In this document: one piece after another, positions 1-5,605 of the stretch
Numbering within the stretch: position 1 is the first letter of the stretch
Layout: each line of letters starts with the position of its first letter
Assembly: GCA_028282865.1 (NCBI GenBank)
Contig: JANQHA010000436.1
Location: 1-5,605, forward strand
DNA: 5,605 bases
Source: Oligoflexales bacterium
GTDB taxonomy: Bacteria; Bdellovibrionota_B; Oligoflexia; Oligoflexales; CACXFL01
Direction of reading: 5' to 3'
Notes under the pieces: model-generated
Seen by the model: only the letters and a program-made list of their open reading frames with translations
Told to the model about the DNA's origin: nothing
The model's database searches: none
Made by a program: the position numbers and the translations under genes

Positions 1-1342
1 CGATTTCTTCTCTTGCCTGGTCACTGATCTCATCAGCATATTTCTCGATGTCAGCTTGGCTTTCGCCCTCTACCATAATTCTTGCTAGATTTTCCGTGCC
101 AGAATAACGGAAAACAATCCGACCTTTTTTTCCAAGCTTTTGGTCAATTCCAGAAATAAGTTTTGATAGCTGCGGTAACCGTTCTAGAGGAACTTTTTTA
201 TCAACTTTTATATTTTTAAGGATTTGTGGTAGGTGCTCCATACACATTTTTAGATCAGATAACGGGAGTTGTTTCGACACCATAACTTTGAGCAGCTGCA
301 GCGCAGCAAGTATTCCGTCACCTGTGGTGTTTTTATCACGAAAAATCAGATGTCCGGACTGTTCGCCGCCGAGGTTATAATCGTTCTTTCTCATTTCTTC
401 TACCACGTACCGATCACCGACCTTGGTTCTGATGACCTTGCCACCGACCTTAGCGAGAGCTAGATCCAACCCCATATTGCTCATAATGGTCGCGACTAAG
501 GTGTTTTTGCTCAGTTTTTGTTCTGACATTAAATCGGTCGCGCATATCGCCATAATGTGGTCGCCGTCGACCATGGCACCATTTTCATCGGTCGCAATAA
601 GTCTGTCGGCATCACCATCAAATGCGAGCCCAATATCTGCTTTATAAAGCTTTACCTGCTCTGCTAAATTTGTGGGGTGGAGAGCTCCGCAGCCTTGGTT
701 TATGTTACGACCGTTTGGAGCAACTCCGGTCGTAAACACTTCTGCACCGAGTTCCTCAAATACTTTTGGCGCGACTCGGTAAGACGCTCCATTGGCACAG
801 TCCAAAACGACTCTAAGACCCTCGAGAGAAAGGTCTTTTGGAAATTGCTCTTTTAAAAATACGGCGTATTGACCTCTGGCGTCATCGATTCTTTTAGCGG
901 CGCCAATCAGTGCGCCCGTTTGAATGTACTTTGACAAGTCCTCAGATAGCATTGTTTCTAGCTCATCTTCGATATCGTCTGGCAGTTTATAACCATCTTC
1001 ATTGAAGATTTTGATCCCGTTATCCTGAAATGGGTTGTGAGAGGCTGAAATCACAATCCCAGCACAGGCCCTAAGGCCCCTTGTGAGGTAGGCGATACCA
1101 GGAGTGGGCAATGGACCGAGCTGCTTGACGTCGACGCCGACCGAGCAAATTCCAGCCCCGAGAGCTTGTTCTAACATGTAGCCGCTTCTTCGGGTATCTT
1201 TCCCAATAAGTATTTTAGGGTTAGCATGATGGCGGCGAAAATATAAACCGATTGTCTGTCCTAGTTTTAATATTGTGTCAGCCGACATCGGGTGAATATT
1301 GGCCGTGCCTCGAATGCCGTCTGTTCCAAAAAGTCTATTCAT
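1..1342 (-). CDS. glmM: Phosphoglucosamine mutase GlmM (3' end cut by window edge)
   Basis: GlmM interconverts glucosamine-6-phosphate and glucosamine-1-phosphate in the cytoplasm, on the way to UDP-GlcNAc for peptidoglycan and LPS. The reading frame gives 447 codons with no stop before the window edge. The family is usually about 445-455 residues, so only a few codons should be missing. It opens with [12 protein letters not shown], the typical N-terminus. Visible motifs are the catalytic phosphoserine loop SASHNP (residues 99-104, Ser101), the metal-binding loop DGDADR (242-247), the sugar-recognition loop GGEQSGH (325-331) and the phosphate-binding loop RYSGTEN (412-418). The last usually ends TEP, so Asn418 is a mild variant. 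The ATG directly follows the cdaR stop codon (TAAATG) and has AGAAGG 8 nt upstream, so translational coupling to cdaR is likely. In Firmicutes GlmM also binds and inhibits CdaA. That role here is inferred from the neighbours only. Confidence 0.97.
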   Translation of the reverse strand, partial: MNRLFGTDGIRGTANIHPMSADTILKLGQTIGLYFRRHHANPKILIGKDTRRSGYMLEQALGAGICSVGVDVKQLGPLPTPGIAYLTRGLRACAGIVISASHNPFQDNGIKIFNEDGYKLPDDIEDELETMLSEDLSKYIQTGALIGAAKRIDDARGQYAVFLKEQFPKDLSLEGLRVVLDCANGASYRVAPKVFEELGAEVFTTGVAPNGRNINQGCGALHPTNLAEQVKLYKADIGLAFDGDADRLIATDENGAMVDGDHIMAICATDLMSEQKLSKNTLVATIMSNMGLDLALAKVGGKVIRTKVGDRYVVEEMRKNDYNLGGEQSGHLIFRDKNTTGDGILAALQLLKVMVSKQLPLSDLKMCMEHLPQILKNIKVDKKVPLERLPQLSKLISGIDQKLGKKGRIVFRYSGTENLARIMVEGESQADIEKYADEISDQAREEI

Positions 1343-2278
1343 TTAATTAACCTTCTTATTATTGGTTATATGAATATTTCCTTTTTGCGGGAAAGTTTCA
1401 ATAAGTACTGTGTTCGGGGGTATTTTTACTTGGATCTCTTTTTCATAACGTCCTGGATTCATGTTGGTTAGCTCCACAAAAGCTCTAAGATCCTCTTTAT
1501 TGACGAAGCTGAGTACGCCTGGCGTACCCTGAATTACGATGGATACAAATTTTGGCCTCGCAGAGGCCTGGTACTCGTTGCCAACGACTTCAAGCGGAAT
1601 AGAGGTAAATCGTTTGTTTATTTTTGAGTCCCCAAGCTGAAGCTTTATTTTAGCTAAGTCTGAGCTAAGAGCATTTGTTCCCAGGCTAGGTGGAGTTACC
1701 AAAGTCACTTCCAATGATTTACTCTGCTGCAAGTTACTAATATCAATAGGTTGAGTTGTGATTTCACTTAGTTTCGCTACTTCGCTTTTGATGCCCTTAA
1801 CCTTGATCTTATCTGGGTTTATGATGATTTTTTCAATGAAGTGTCCTTCTGCCGGTGCTCCCTGAAGCACCTCTCTTACCGGGACTTCTTTGGTTATTTC
1901 TTCGTCAACGAAGACGGAGATGTAGGCGTCTCGGACGGTGATTTTAATTCGGCTGTCCCAGTCTTTGAGGTATCTAGTGTCAAAGGGAATTTCAAGGTTG
2001 CCGGTTTGGTCAGAGGGTATATAGATTTTTGCTTCCAGTGGCAGGTTGCTTGGCTCACCTAGTAGCACTCTCGGCCCGCGTACGGTGGCGTCTAGGTAAC
2101 GAAATGATTTTCCTTTTAGGGCATAGCCGTTGGCTACACTGATATCGACTTTAATGCGGCGGTTGAACTCAATTATCTCTTCACCTTGAACGATACTCCA
2201 GATAATTATCGCCAATAACACCGAGCCAAGCTTATGCCAGAAATTTCTAAAAATTATTCCAAGAAATCTTTGAATCAT
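1343..2278 (-). CDS. cdaR: YbbR-domain protein CdaR, membrane-anchored partner of CdaA
   Basis: This 311-residue protein has the architecture of CdaR/YbbR, the partner and regulator of the diadenylate cyclase CdaA in Firmicutes. A short basic cytoplasmic N-terminus is followed by one membrane segment (about residues 17-31, ending WSIVQGE, a typical YbbR start). The rest is beta-rich and should lie outside the cytoplasmic membrane, in the periplasm of a Gram-negative cell. I read about three YbbR-type repeats, roughly 35-124, 129-216 and 223-305. Recurring cues are an 'ip(l/v)ev' strand, a 'P..v.v.G....l' turn (for example PDKIKVKG and PKFVSIVIQG) and a 'v.lp' strand near the end. The best-studied homologue in Bacillus is longer, with four repeats. 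There is no enzymatic motif, so it is a binding or sensing protein. The call rests on TM plus repeats plus its position between cdaA and glmM; overall sequence conservation in this family is low. The ATG abuts the cdaA stop codon. Confidence 0.9.
   Translation of the reverse strand: MIQRFLGIIFRNFWHKLGSVLLAIIIWSIVQGEEIIEFNRRIKVDISVANGYALKGKSFRYLDATVRGPRVLLGEPSNLPLEAKIYIPSDQTGNLEIPFDTRYLKDWDSRIKITVRDAYISVFVDEEITKEVPVREVLQGAPAEGHFIEKIIINPDKIKVKGIKSEVAKLSEITTQPIDISNLQQSKSLEVTLVTPPSLGTNALSSDLAKIKLQLGDSKINKRFTSIPLEVVGNEYQASARPKFVSIVIQGTPGVLSFVNKEDLRAFVELTNMNPGRYEKEIQVKIPPNTVLIETFPQKGNIHITNNKKVN
1351..1356 (-). promoter_or_regulatory. glmM Shine-Dalgarno inside the 3' end of cdaR
   Basis: AGAAGG overlaps the final cdaR codons and ends 8 nt before the glmM ATG, across the spacer TTAATTAA, which contains the cdaR stop. 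This is the best-placed ribosome-binding site in the window. It fits the need for strong production of an essential cell-wall enzyme at the end of the operon. Confidence 0.6.
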
Positions 2279-3145
2279 TTACCCTTTGCTCTCATCGTTT
2301 TGTCTAAATAAGTTCATTTTATTTAGTAAAGCCCAATTGCCAAAGCCTTTGGCTTTTTTTGTATCTACTTTTTTTTCTTTCGGTGAAGATCCTGCGCTTA
2401 AAAGATTTCTTAGCGCTTTCCTAAGTTCTTTTGGAGATAGTCCTCTTGATACTTTTCCGTCCACCACGAGTGCGATGGACGCGCCCTCCTCAGATACCAA
2501 CACCACTAGAGCATCAGTCTCCTGTGTGATACCAATTGCTGCCCGGTGACGTGTTCCTAAGTTCGGGTCGATATCATCATTTCTAGTCAAAGGTAAAAAA
2601 CACCCAGCTGCTGAAATACGTCCTTGTTGAATGATGATGCTTCCGTCATGAATTGGCGAGGTCGGGTGGAAGATCGCCTGCAAGATTTCCATTGAAACCC
2701 TCGCATCAAGCAAAATACCTACTTCGACGTATCTGCTGAGAATGATGTTCCGTTCTATAGTAATTAAGGCGCCAATTCTCTGAGCTGCTAACGCTGACGC
2801 CGCGCGGGTGATTTCATCTAGTAATGCCCTCGAAGATATATTCTCTCCGCTTGCTAAAAATGATTTTCTGCCCATGCCGCTTAATACTCTACGGATATCG
2901 TCTTGAAATAGGACTACCAATACTACAATGAAGCTGGGGTATAGTTTGTTCATCATCCATTTTAGCGTATTTAACGGGTAGAATTGGGTGAAAACAAAAA
3001 TAGTTCCAAAAATAATTGCGATACCGCTAATCATTTGCATAGCTTTGGTGCCTCTCATAAGCACTAGAAGGTTATACAAAATCGTTGCGATAATCAGGAT
3101 GTCTATGATGGACCAGAAACTAAAATGTTCAAATAATTCGATCAT
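2279..3145 (-). CDS. cdaA: Membrane diadenylate cyclase CdaA (DisA_N domain)
   Basis: CdaA condenses two ATP into the second messenger c-di-AMP at the inner face of the membrane. The 288-residue product begins with three membrane segments (about 11-30, 36-54 and 69-81), including the family-typical RGTKAMQMISGI linker (31-42). A short coupling helix (QDDIRRVLSGMG) and the DisA_N catalytic domain (about 100-250) follow. Catalytic landmarks are HDGS (166-169), GTRHRAA (197-203) with the RHR motif, and VSEE (217-220). The first motif is normally DGA, so Ser169 replaces Ala. The SEE loop reads SEEGASIA where SEETGxIS is usual. The acidic Asp167 and RHR are retained, so activity is likely but not certain. 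After about 250 there is a lysine-rich tail encoded by two A-runs. ATG is the start; GGAG lies 12 nt upstream, inside the end of folP, and the gap to folP is 6 bp. It sits beside cdaR and glmM as in the Firmicutes c-di-AMP operon. Confidence 0.96.
   Translation of the reverse strand: MIELFEHFSFWSIIDILIIATILYNLLVLMRGTKAMQMISGIAIIFGTIFVFTQFYPLNTLKWMMNKLYPSFIVVLVVLFQDDIRRVLSGMGRKSFLASGENISSRALLDEITRAASALAAQRIGALITIERNIILSRYVEVGILLDARVSMEILQAIFHPTSPIHDGSIIIQQGRISAAGCFLPLTRNDDIDPNLGTRHRAAIGITQETDALVVLVSEEGASIALVVDGKVSRGLSPKELRKALRNLLSAGSSPKEKKVDTKKAKGFGNWALLNKMNLFRQNDESKG
2282..2293 (-). promoter_or_regulatory. cdaR ribosome-binding region within the cdaA 3' end
   Basis: The last bases of cdaA read GAGAGCAAAGGG and are followed by TAAATG, the cdaA stop and cdaR start. 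GAGAG ends 10 nt before the ATG, a plausible weak Shine-Dalgarno. AAAGGG is purine-rich but only 3 nt away. With stop and start abutting, re-initiation by the terminating ribosome is the likely way cdaR is translated. Confidence 0.4.
2354..2376 (-). repeat. Paired homopolymer A-runs (A8 and A7) in the 3' end of cdaA
   Basis: On the coding strand an A8 run (2376-2369) is followed eight bases later by an A7 run (2360-2354). Together they encode the lysine-rich stretch EKKVDTKK in the tail of CdaA. The second run is directly followed by a small inverted repeat, GCCAAAG-G-CTTTGGC (2353-2339). Such runs are prone to slippage in replication, transcription and sequencing. I see no proof of a programmed function. 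See the finding on this region. Confidence 0.7.
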
Positions 3146-3151
3146 TTATTT

Positions 3152-3952
3152 TCAGTTCTCCACTATCCCCATGGTGTTGTTAAACAGCAATTTCAATGTG
3201 CCTACCTGATGAGTGCGAATAATGCTAACTCCTCCTAGTGCTAGCCCAAGCTCTAACATCTTCGAAGCAGCATCTCTTTCTACAGGGTTGTCAATATTTA
3301 GAGCCCGGCCAATAAAAGATTTGCGCGAAACGCCAATCAGAACATTCCGCTTCTTTGCTAGTTTTAAGGTATGACCTAGTAGTTGAAAGTTTGCTTGGTC
3401 ATCTTTACCAAAACCAATACCTGGATCTAGATAGATTCGATCATCAGAAAATCCAAGTGTTTTGAGCTTACCGTAGTATGATGAAAGACTTTTATCGACC
3501 TCATAGACCGCTTCGGGGCCTTTTAGTGGTGACCTCTGCATGCTTGATGGCAAACCACGCATATGCATTGCGATGTATTTTAAATTTTGTTTGTTAGCTA
3601 AATGCTTCATGGTTTCATCCCTGGCGAGTCCAGCAATATTATTGATCCAACCAATTCCATATTCTGCTGCTCGAAGCATAGTTTGGTCATGTCTTGTGTC
3701 GATGCTAAGCTTGCTACATAGCTTTAGCTCTGACAGCTTATCTAAAACGGGACCCAGCCGCTGCCATTCGGTCTCTGGGCTCACTGGTGCTGAGCCGGGT
3801 CTTGATGACTCCGCTCCAATATCGATTATGTCAGCACCGTCCTCTATAAGACTAAGGCAGTGTTGAATCGCATGCTCTGGGTCTAAGTAAGACCCTCCGT
3901 CGGAGAAGGAATCTGGGGTTACATTAACGACCCCCATAATCTGCGCTTTCAA
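3152..3952 (-). CDS. folP: Dihydropteroate synthase FolP
   Basis: FolP joins 6-hydroxymethyl-7,8-dihydropterin pyrophosphate to p-aminobenzoate in the cytoplasm, making dihydropteroate for folate; it is the sulfonamide target. The 266-residue product is a near-complete TIM-barrel enzyme of usual length. Motifs in order are NVTPDSFSDGG (10-20, Asn10 near the metal/pyrophosphate), DIGAESSRPG (44-53), SIDTR (83-87), INN (103-105, matching the family IND), MHMRG (129-133) with SMQ, LDPGIGFGK (175-183, Asp176), GVSRKS (207-212, Lys211) and IIRTH (244-248, Arg246 and His248). No key residue is missing, and I see no sign of a Sul-type insertion. The chosen start is TTG. An in-frame TAA lies three codons upstream, so the only other option is ATG at residue 6, which would remove much of the first beta-strand. 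The N-terminus is short, starting only about nine residues before NVTPDSF. It follows ftsH by 16 bp, as in enterobacteria. Confidence 0.96.
   Translation of the reverse strand: MKAQIMGVVNVTPDSFSDGGSYLDPEHAIQHCLSLIEDGADIIDIGAESSRPGSAPVSPETEWQRLGPVLDKLSELKLCSKLSIDTRHDQTMLRAAEYGIGWINNIAGLARDETMKHLANKQNLKYIAMHMRGLPSSMQRSPLKGPEAVYEVDKSLSSYYGKLKTLGFSDDRIYLDPGIGFGKDDQANFQLLGHTLKLAKKRNVLIGVSRKSFIGRALNIDNPVERDAASKMLELGLALGGVSIIRTHQVGTLKLLFNNTMGIVEN
3158..3161 (-). promoter_or_regulatory. cdaA Shine-Dalgarno inside the 3' end of folP
   Basis: GGAG lies in the last codons of folP (encoding ...VEN), 12 nt before the cdaA ATG. The folP stop TGA falls between this site and the start, and the spacer is A-rich (AACTGAAAATAA). 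The long spacer is like that of folP in this operon. A ribosome terminating on folP would sit over the site, so coupling is likely. Confidence 0.5.
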
Positions 3953-3971
3953 CTCCTGTTAAATCTCCTTA
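3953..3971 (-). promoter_or_regulatory. folP ribosome-binding region with two Shine-Dalgarno candidates
   Basis: Between the ftsH stop and the folP TTG there are 16 nt reading GGAGATTTAACAGGAG. The ftsH stop codon itself completes TAAGGAG (3971-3965), a strong Shine-Dalgarno core 12 nt before the TTG. A second core, AGGAG (3957-3953), touches the TTG directly, which is too close for it, and lies 15 nt before the next ATG (3937), which is too far. TAAGGAG with TTG is the best fit, and the same 12-nt spacing occurs at cdaA. Overlap with the ftsH stop suggests that ribosomes finishing ftsH help start folP. Confidence 0.6.
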
Positions 3972-5605
3972 GGTTCCTTGAGGAAGCGGCGAAGATATTG
4001 TCGGTTTAGCTTCCTTCTCGGAGCTCTGTGTTTTAGCTGCCTCTGAGAGTTGGCTTGCTTTTAGTGCTTCCTCTTTTTCTTTCATAGCAGCTTTATAACG
4101 TTCGCGATCGTCATCTGTGATTAAATCTTTCCCGCTAAACAACTGAACCAGCTGCTCACGTTCGACAGTTTCTTTAATGATTAGCGCTTCTGACAGTTTC
4201 TCTAACAGAGACTTATTTTTAGTCAGAATATCTGTCGCCCTCTCATACTGAGTGTTTATGATCTTACGAACCTCAGTATCAATTTCTTCAGCAGTTCTTT
4301 CGGAATAATGAGCTTGTTTGCCAAAATCTCTTCCGAGGAATGGATCAGGATTTTTTTCTCCATAGTTTAGCGGGCCTAGCGCTTCGCTCATTCCCCATTG
4401 GCAGACCATCTTGCGAGCGATGTCAGTAGCTTTCTTAATATCGTCGCTAGCGCCAGTAGTGTAATGGCCAAAAATCATTTCTTCAGCTGCTCGGCCTCCC
4501 ATAGCATAGGCTATAGTGGCTTCGGCCTGCTTCTTTGATAAACTTAGGCGATCCTCTTCGGGTAGTAGCATTGTGACTCCGAGTGCCATACCGCGAGGCA
4601 TAATCGTTACCTTATGAACTGGGTCTGCTTCCGGTAGAGCTTTGGCTACGATTGCGTGCCCTGCTTCGTGATATGCAGTTACTTTGCGCTCTTTCTCACC
4701 AAAAACCATACTTTTACGCGCGGGGCCCATAAGCACCTTATCCTTAGCGAGTTCGAAGTGATGGTTCGTAATTTCTTTGCAGTCGGCACGTGCCGCAATG
4801 AGAGCAGCCTCATTTACCAAGTTTTCCAAGTCTGCGCCAGAAAATCCTGGGGTGCCTTGAGCGATTGTCTTAAGTTCGACGCCATCTGCTAGTGGTGATT
4901 TACGAGTGTGTACTTTGAGGATTTCTTCTCTACCAAGTAGGTCAGGCGTACCGACCATAACCCTACGATCAAATCGGCCTGGTCTAAGTAAGGCTGGGTC
5001 TAGAACGTCTACTCGGTTGGTCGCGGCGACCAAGATAACGCCTTCGTTAGAAGTGAAGCCATCCATCTCAACTAATAATTGGTTTAGTGTTTGCTCACGC
5101 TCATCGTGACCGCCTCCCATACCAGCTCCACGATGACGTCCTACGGCATCAATCTCATCGATAAAAATAATACACGGTGCATTTTTCTTGGCTTGCTCAA
5201 AGAGGTCCCTGACACGGCTAGCACCGACGCCGACAAACATCTCGACAAAATCGGAGCCGGAAATACTGAAAAACGGTACTCCAGCTTCGCCTGCTACAGC
5301 TCTCGCTAATATAGTTTTTCCAGTACCAGGAGGTCCGATCAGCAAAACTCCTTTTGGAATACGCCCGCCCAGCTTAGTGAATTTTTTGGGGTCCCGAAGA
5401 AAATCTATTATTTCCTCTAGTTCCTCTTTTGCTTCTTCAATACCCGCCACATCTTTGAACGTTACTTTTGCTTCGTTTTCGTTGAGAAGCTTAGCGCGGC
5501 TTTTACCGAAGGACATTGCCTTGCCACCACCTATTTGCAGCTGGCGCATGAAAAATATAAATATGAACAAAAATATTAGTACTGGAAGTGAGTGCATTAG
5601 CATTT
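3969..5605 (-). CDS. ftsH: ATP-dependent zinc metalloprotease FtsH (5' end cut by window edge)
   Basis: FtsH is a hexameric inner-membrane AAA+ protease that extracts and degrades membrane and some cytosolic proteins. About 545 codons are visible. The first visible Met (5603) is not the true start: family members carry a first membrane helix and a periplasmic domain of about 100 residues before this point. Counting from that Met, the second membrane helix is at 6-19, Walker A GPPGTGKT at 90-97, the pore loop FVGVG at 123-127, Walker B IIFIDEID at 145-152, and the second region of homology [21 protein letters not shown] at 194-214 with arginine fingers Arg210 and Arg213. The zinc site is HEAGH at 312-316, with Asp388 in the TGASDDI segment as the likely third ligand. 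The C-terminus (about 500-544) is a charged, probably disordered or coiled tail. NRVD replaces the usual NRPD. The gene heads the visible operon; its promoter would lie outside the window. Confidence 0.98.
   Translation of the reverse strand, partial: MLMHSLPVLIFLFIFIFFMRQLQIGGGKAMSFGKSRAKLLNENEAKVTFKDVAGIEEAKEELEEIIDFLRDPKKFTKLGGRIPKGVLLIGPPGTGKTILARAVAGEAGVPFFSISGSDFVEMFVGVGASRVRDLFEQAKKNAPCIIFIDEIDAVGRHRGAGMGGGHDEREQTLNQLLVEMDGFTSNEGVILVAATNRVDVLDPALLRPGRFDRRVMVGTPDLLGREEILKVHTRKSPLADGVELKTIAQGTPGFSGADLENLVNEAALIAARADCKEITNHHFELAKDKVLMGPARKSMVFGEKERKVTAYHEAGHAIVAKALPEADPVHKVTIMPRGMALGVTMLLPEEDRLSLSKKQAEATIAYAMGGRAAEEMIFGHYTTGASDDIKKATDIARKMVCQWGMSEALGPLNYGEKNPDPFLGRDFGKQAHYSERTAEEIDTEVRKIINTQYERATDILTKNKSLLEKLSEALIIKETVEREQLVQLFSGKDLITDDDRERYKAAMKEKEEALKASQLSEAAKTQSSEKEAKPTISSPLPQGT

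Noticed and set aside
269..647. Two overlapping plus-strand open frames of 64 and 74 codons opposite glmM.
   Set aside because: They lie antisense to an uninterrupted, motif-complete glmM, have no ribosome-binding site I can see, and show no recognisable protein features.
1513..1568. Two perfect 6-bp hairpins in cdaR (GTACGC-CTG-GCGTAC and GGCCTC-GCA-GAGGCC).
   Set aside because: Both are within coding sequence. Palindromes of this size are expected about once or twice by chance in a window this long, and neither has a T-run or a repeated copy elsewhere.
2342..2360. Terminator-like element on the plus strand: AAAGCC-TTT-GGCTTT followed by more T.
   Set aside because: It lies inside cdaA and points against the direction of all genes. 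The stem has only three GC pairs, and the T-run is explained by lysine codons. No plus-strand gene precedes it, so only a hypothetical antisense transcript could use it.
3540..3866. A 108-codon plus-strand open frame opposite folP, the longest non-gene frame.
   Set aside because: It is a shadow of the conserved folP frame. Its composition is rich in Ser, Leu and Cys, as expected for complements of ordinary coding sequence, and it has no start context or domain.
3969..3990. Short inverted repeat TTCC-TCAA-GGAA at the end of ftsH as a terminator.
   Set aside because: The stem is only four base pairs and no T-run follows. folP starts 16 bp after the ftsH stop, so read-through is expected.
5601..5603. 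Met at 5603 as the true ftsH start.
   Set aside because: It falls just before the second membrane helix. A complete FtsH needs the first helix and periplasmic domain upstream, and the frame stays open to the window edge, so the gene is cut by the window rather than truncated.

Overview
The window holds five tightly packed genes, all on the minus strand. Reading in the direction of transcription, from high to low coordinates, they are ftsH (5' end missing), folP, cdaA, cdaR (YbbR-domain protein) and glmM (last few codons missing). There is almost no intergenic DNA: 16 bp between ftsH and folP, 6 bp between folP and cdaA, and none at the last two junctions, where stop and start codons abut as TAAATG. 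This looks like one co-transcribed, translationally coupled operon. I see no promoter, terminator, RNA gene, mobile element, CRISPR array or plus-strand gene. No gene-free stretch exceeds 16 bp.

Gene order and sequence character suggest a Gram-negative bacterium of the former Deltaproteobacteria (Bdellovibrionota, Desulfobacterota, Myxococcota or SAR324 type). The set combines the enterobacterial order ftsH-folP-glmM with the cdaA-cdaR-glmM module best known from Firmicutes. As far as I recall, the five-gene arrangement occurs in Geobacter-like deltaproteobacteria, and the FtsH protein also reads like that group. The DNA is moderately AT-rich by eye. The exact lineage cannot be fixed from the sequence alone.

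Functionally the operon centres on envelope growth and homeostasis. FtsH is the membrane AAA+ protease. FolP makes dihydropteroate for folate. CdaA is a membrane diadenylate cyclase making c-di-AMP. CdaR is its membrane-anchored partner with extracytoplasmic YbbR domains. GlmM makes glucosamine-1-phosphate, the precursor of UDP-GlcNAc for peptidoglycan and LPS, and in Firmicutes it also binds and restrains CdaA. All five genes look intact where visible.

This is mainly a conserved housekeeping locus, and I do not see a new system. The points most worth a second look are a DGS in place of the usual DGA catalytic motif in CdaA (with further changes in its SEE loop), a TTG start with an awkward double Shine-Dalgarno region for folP, repeated TAAATG coupling junctions, and two close A-runs in the 3' end of cdaA.
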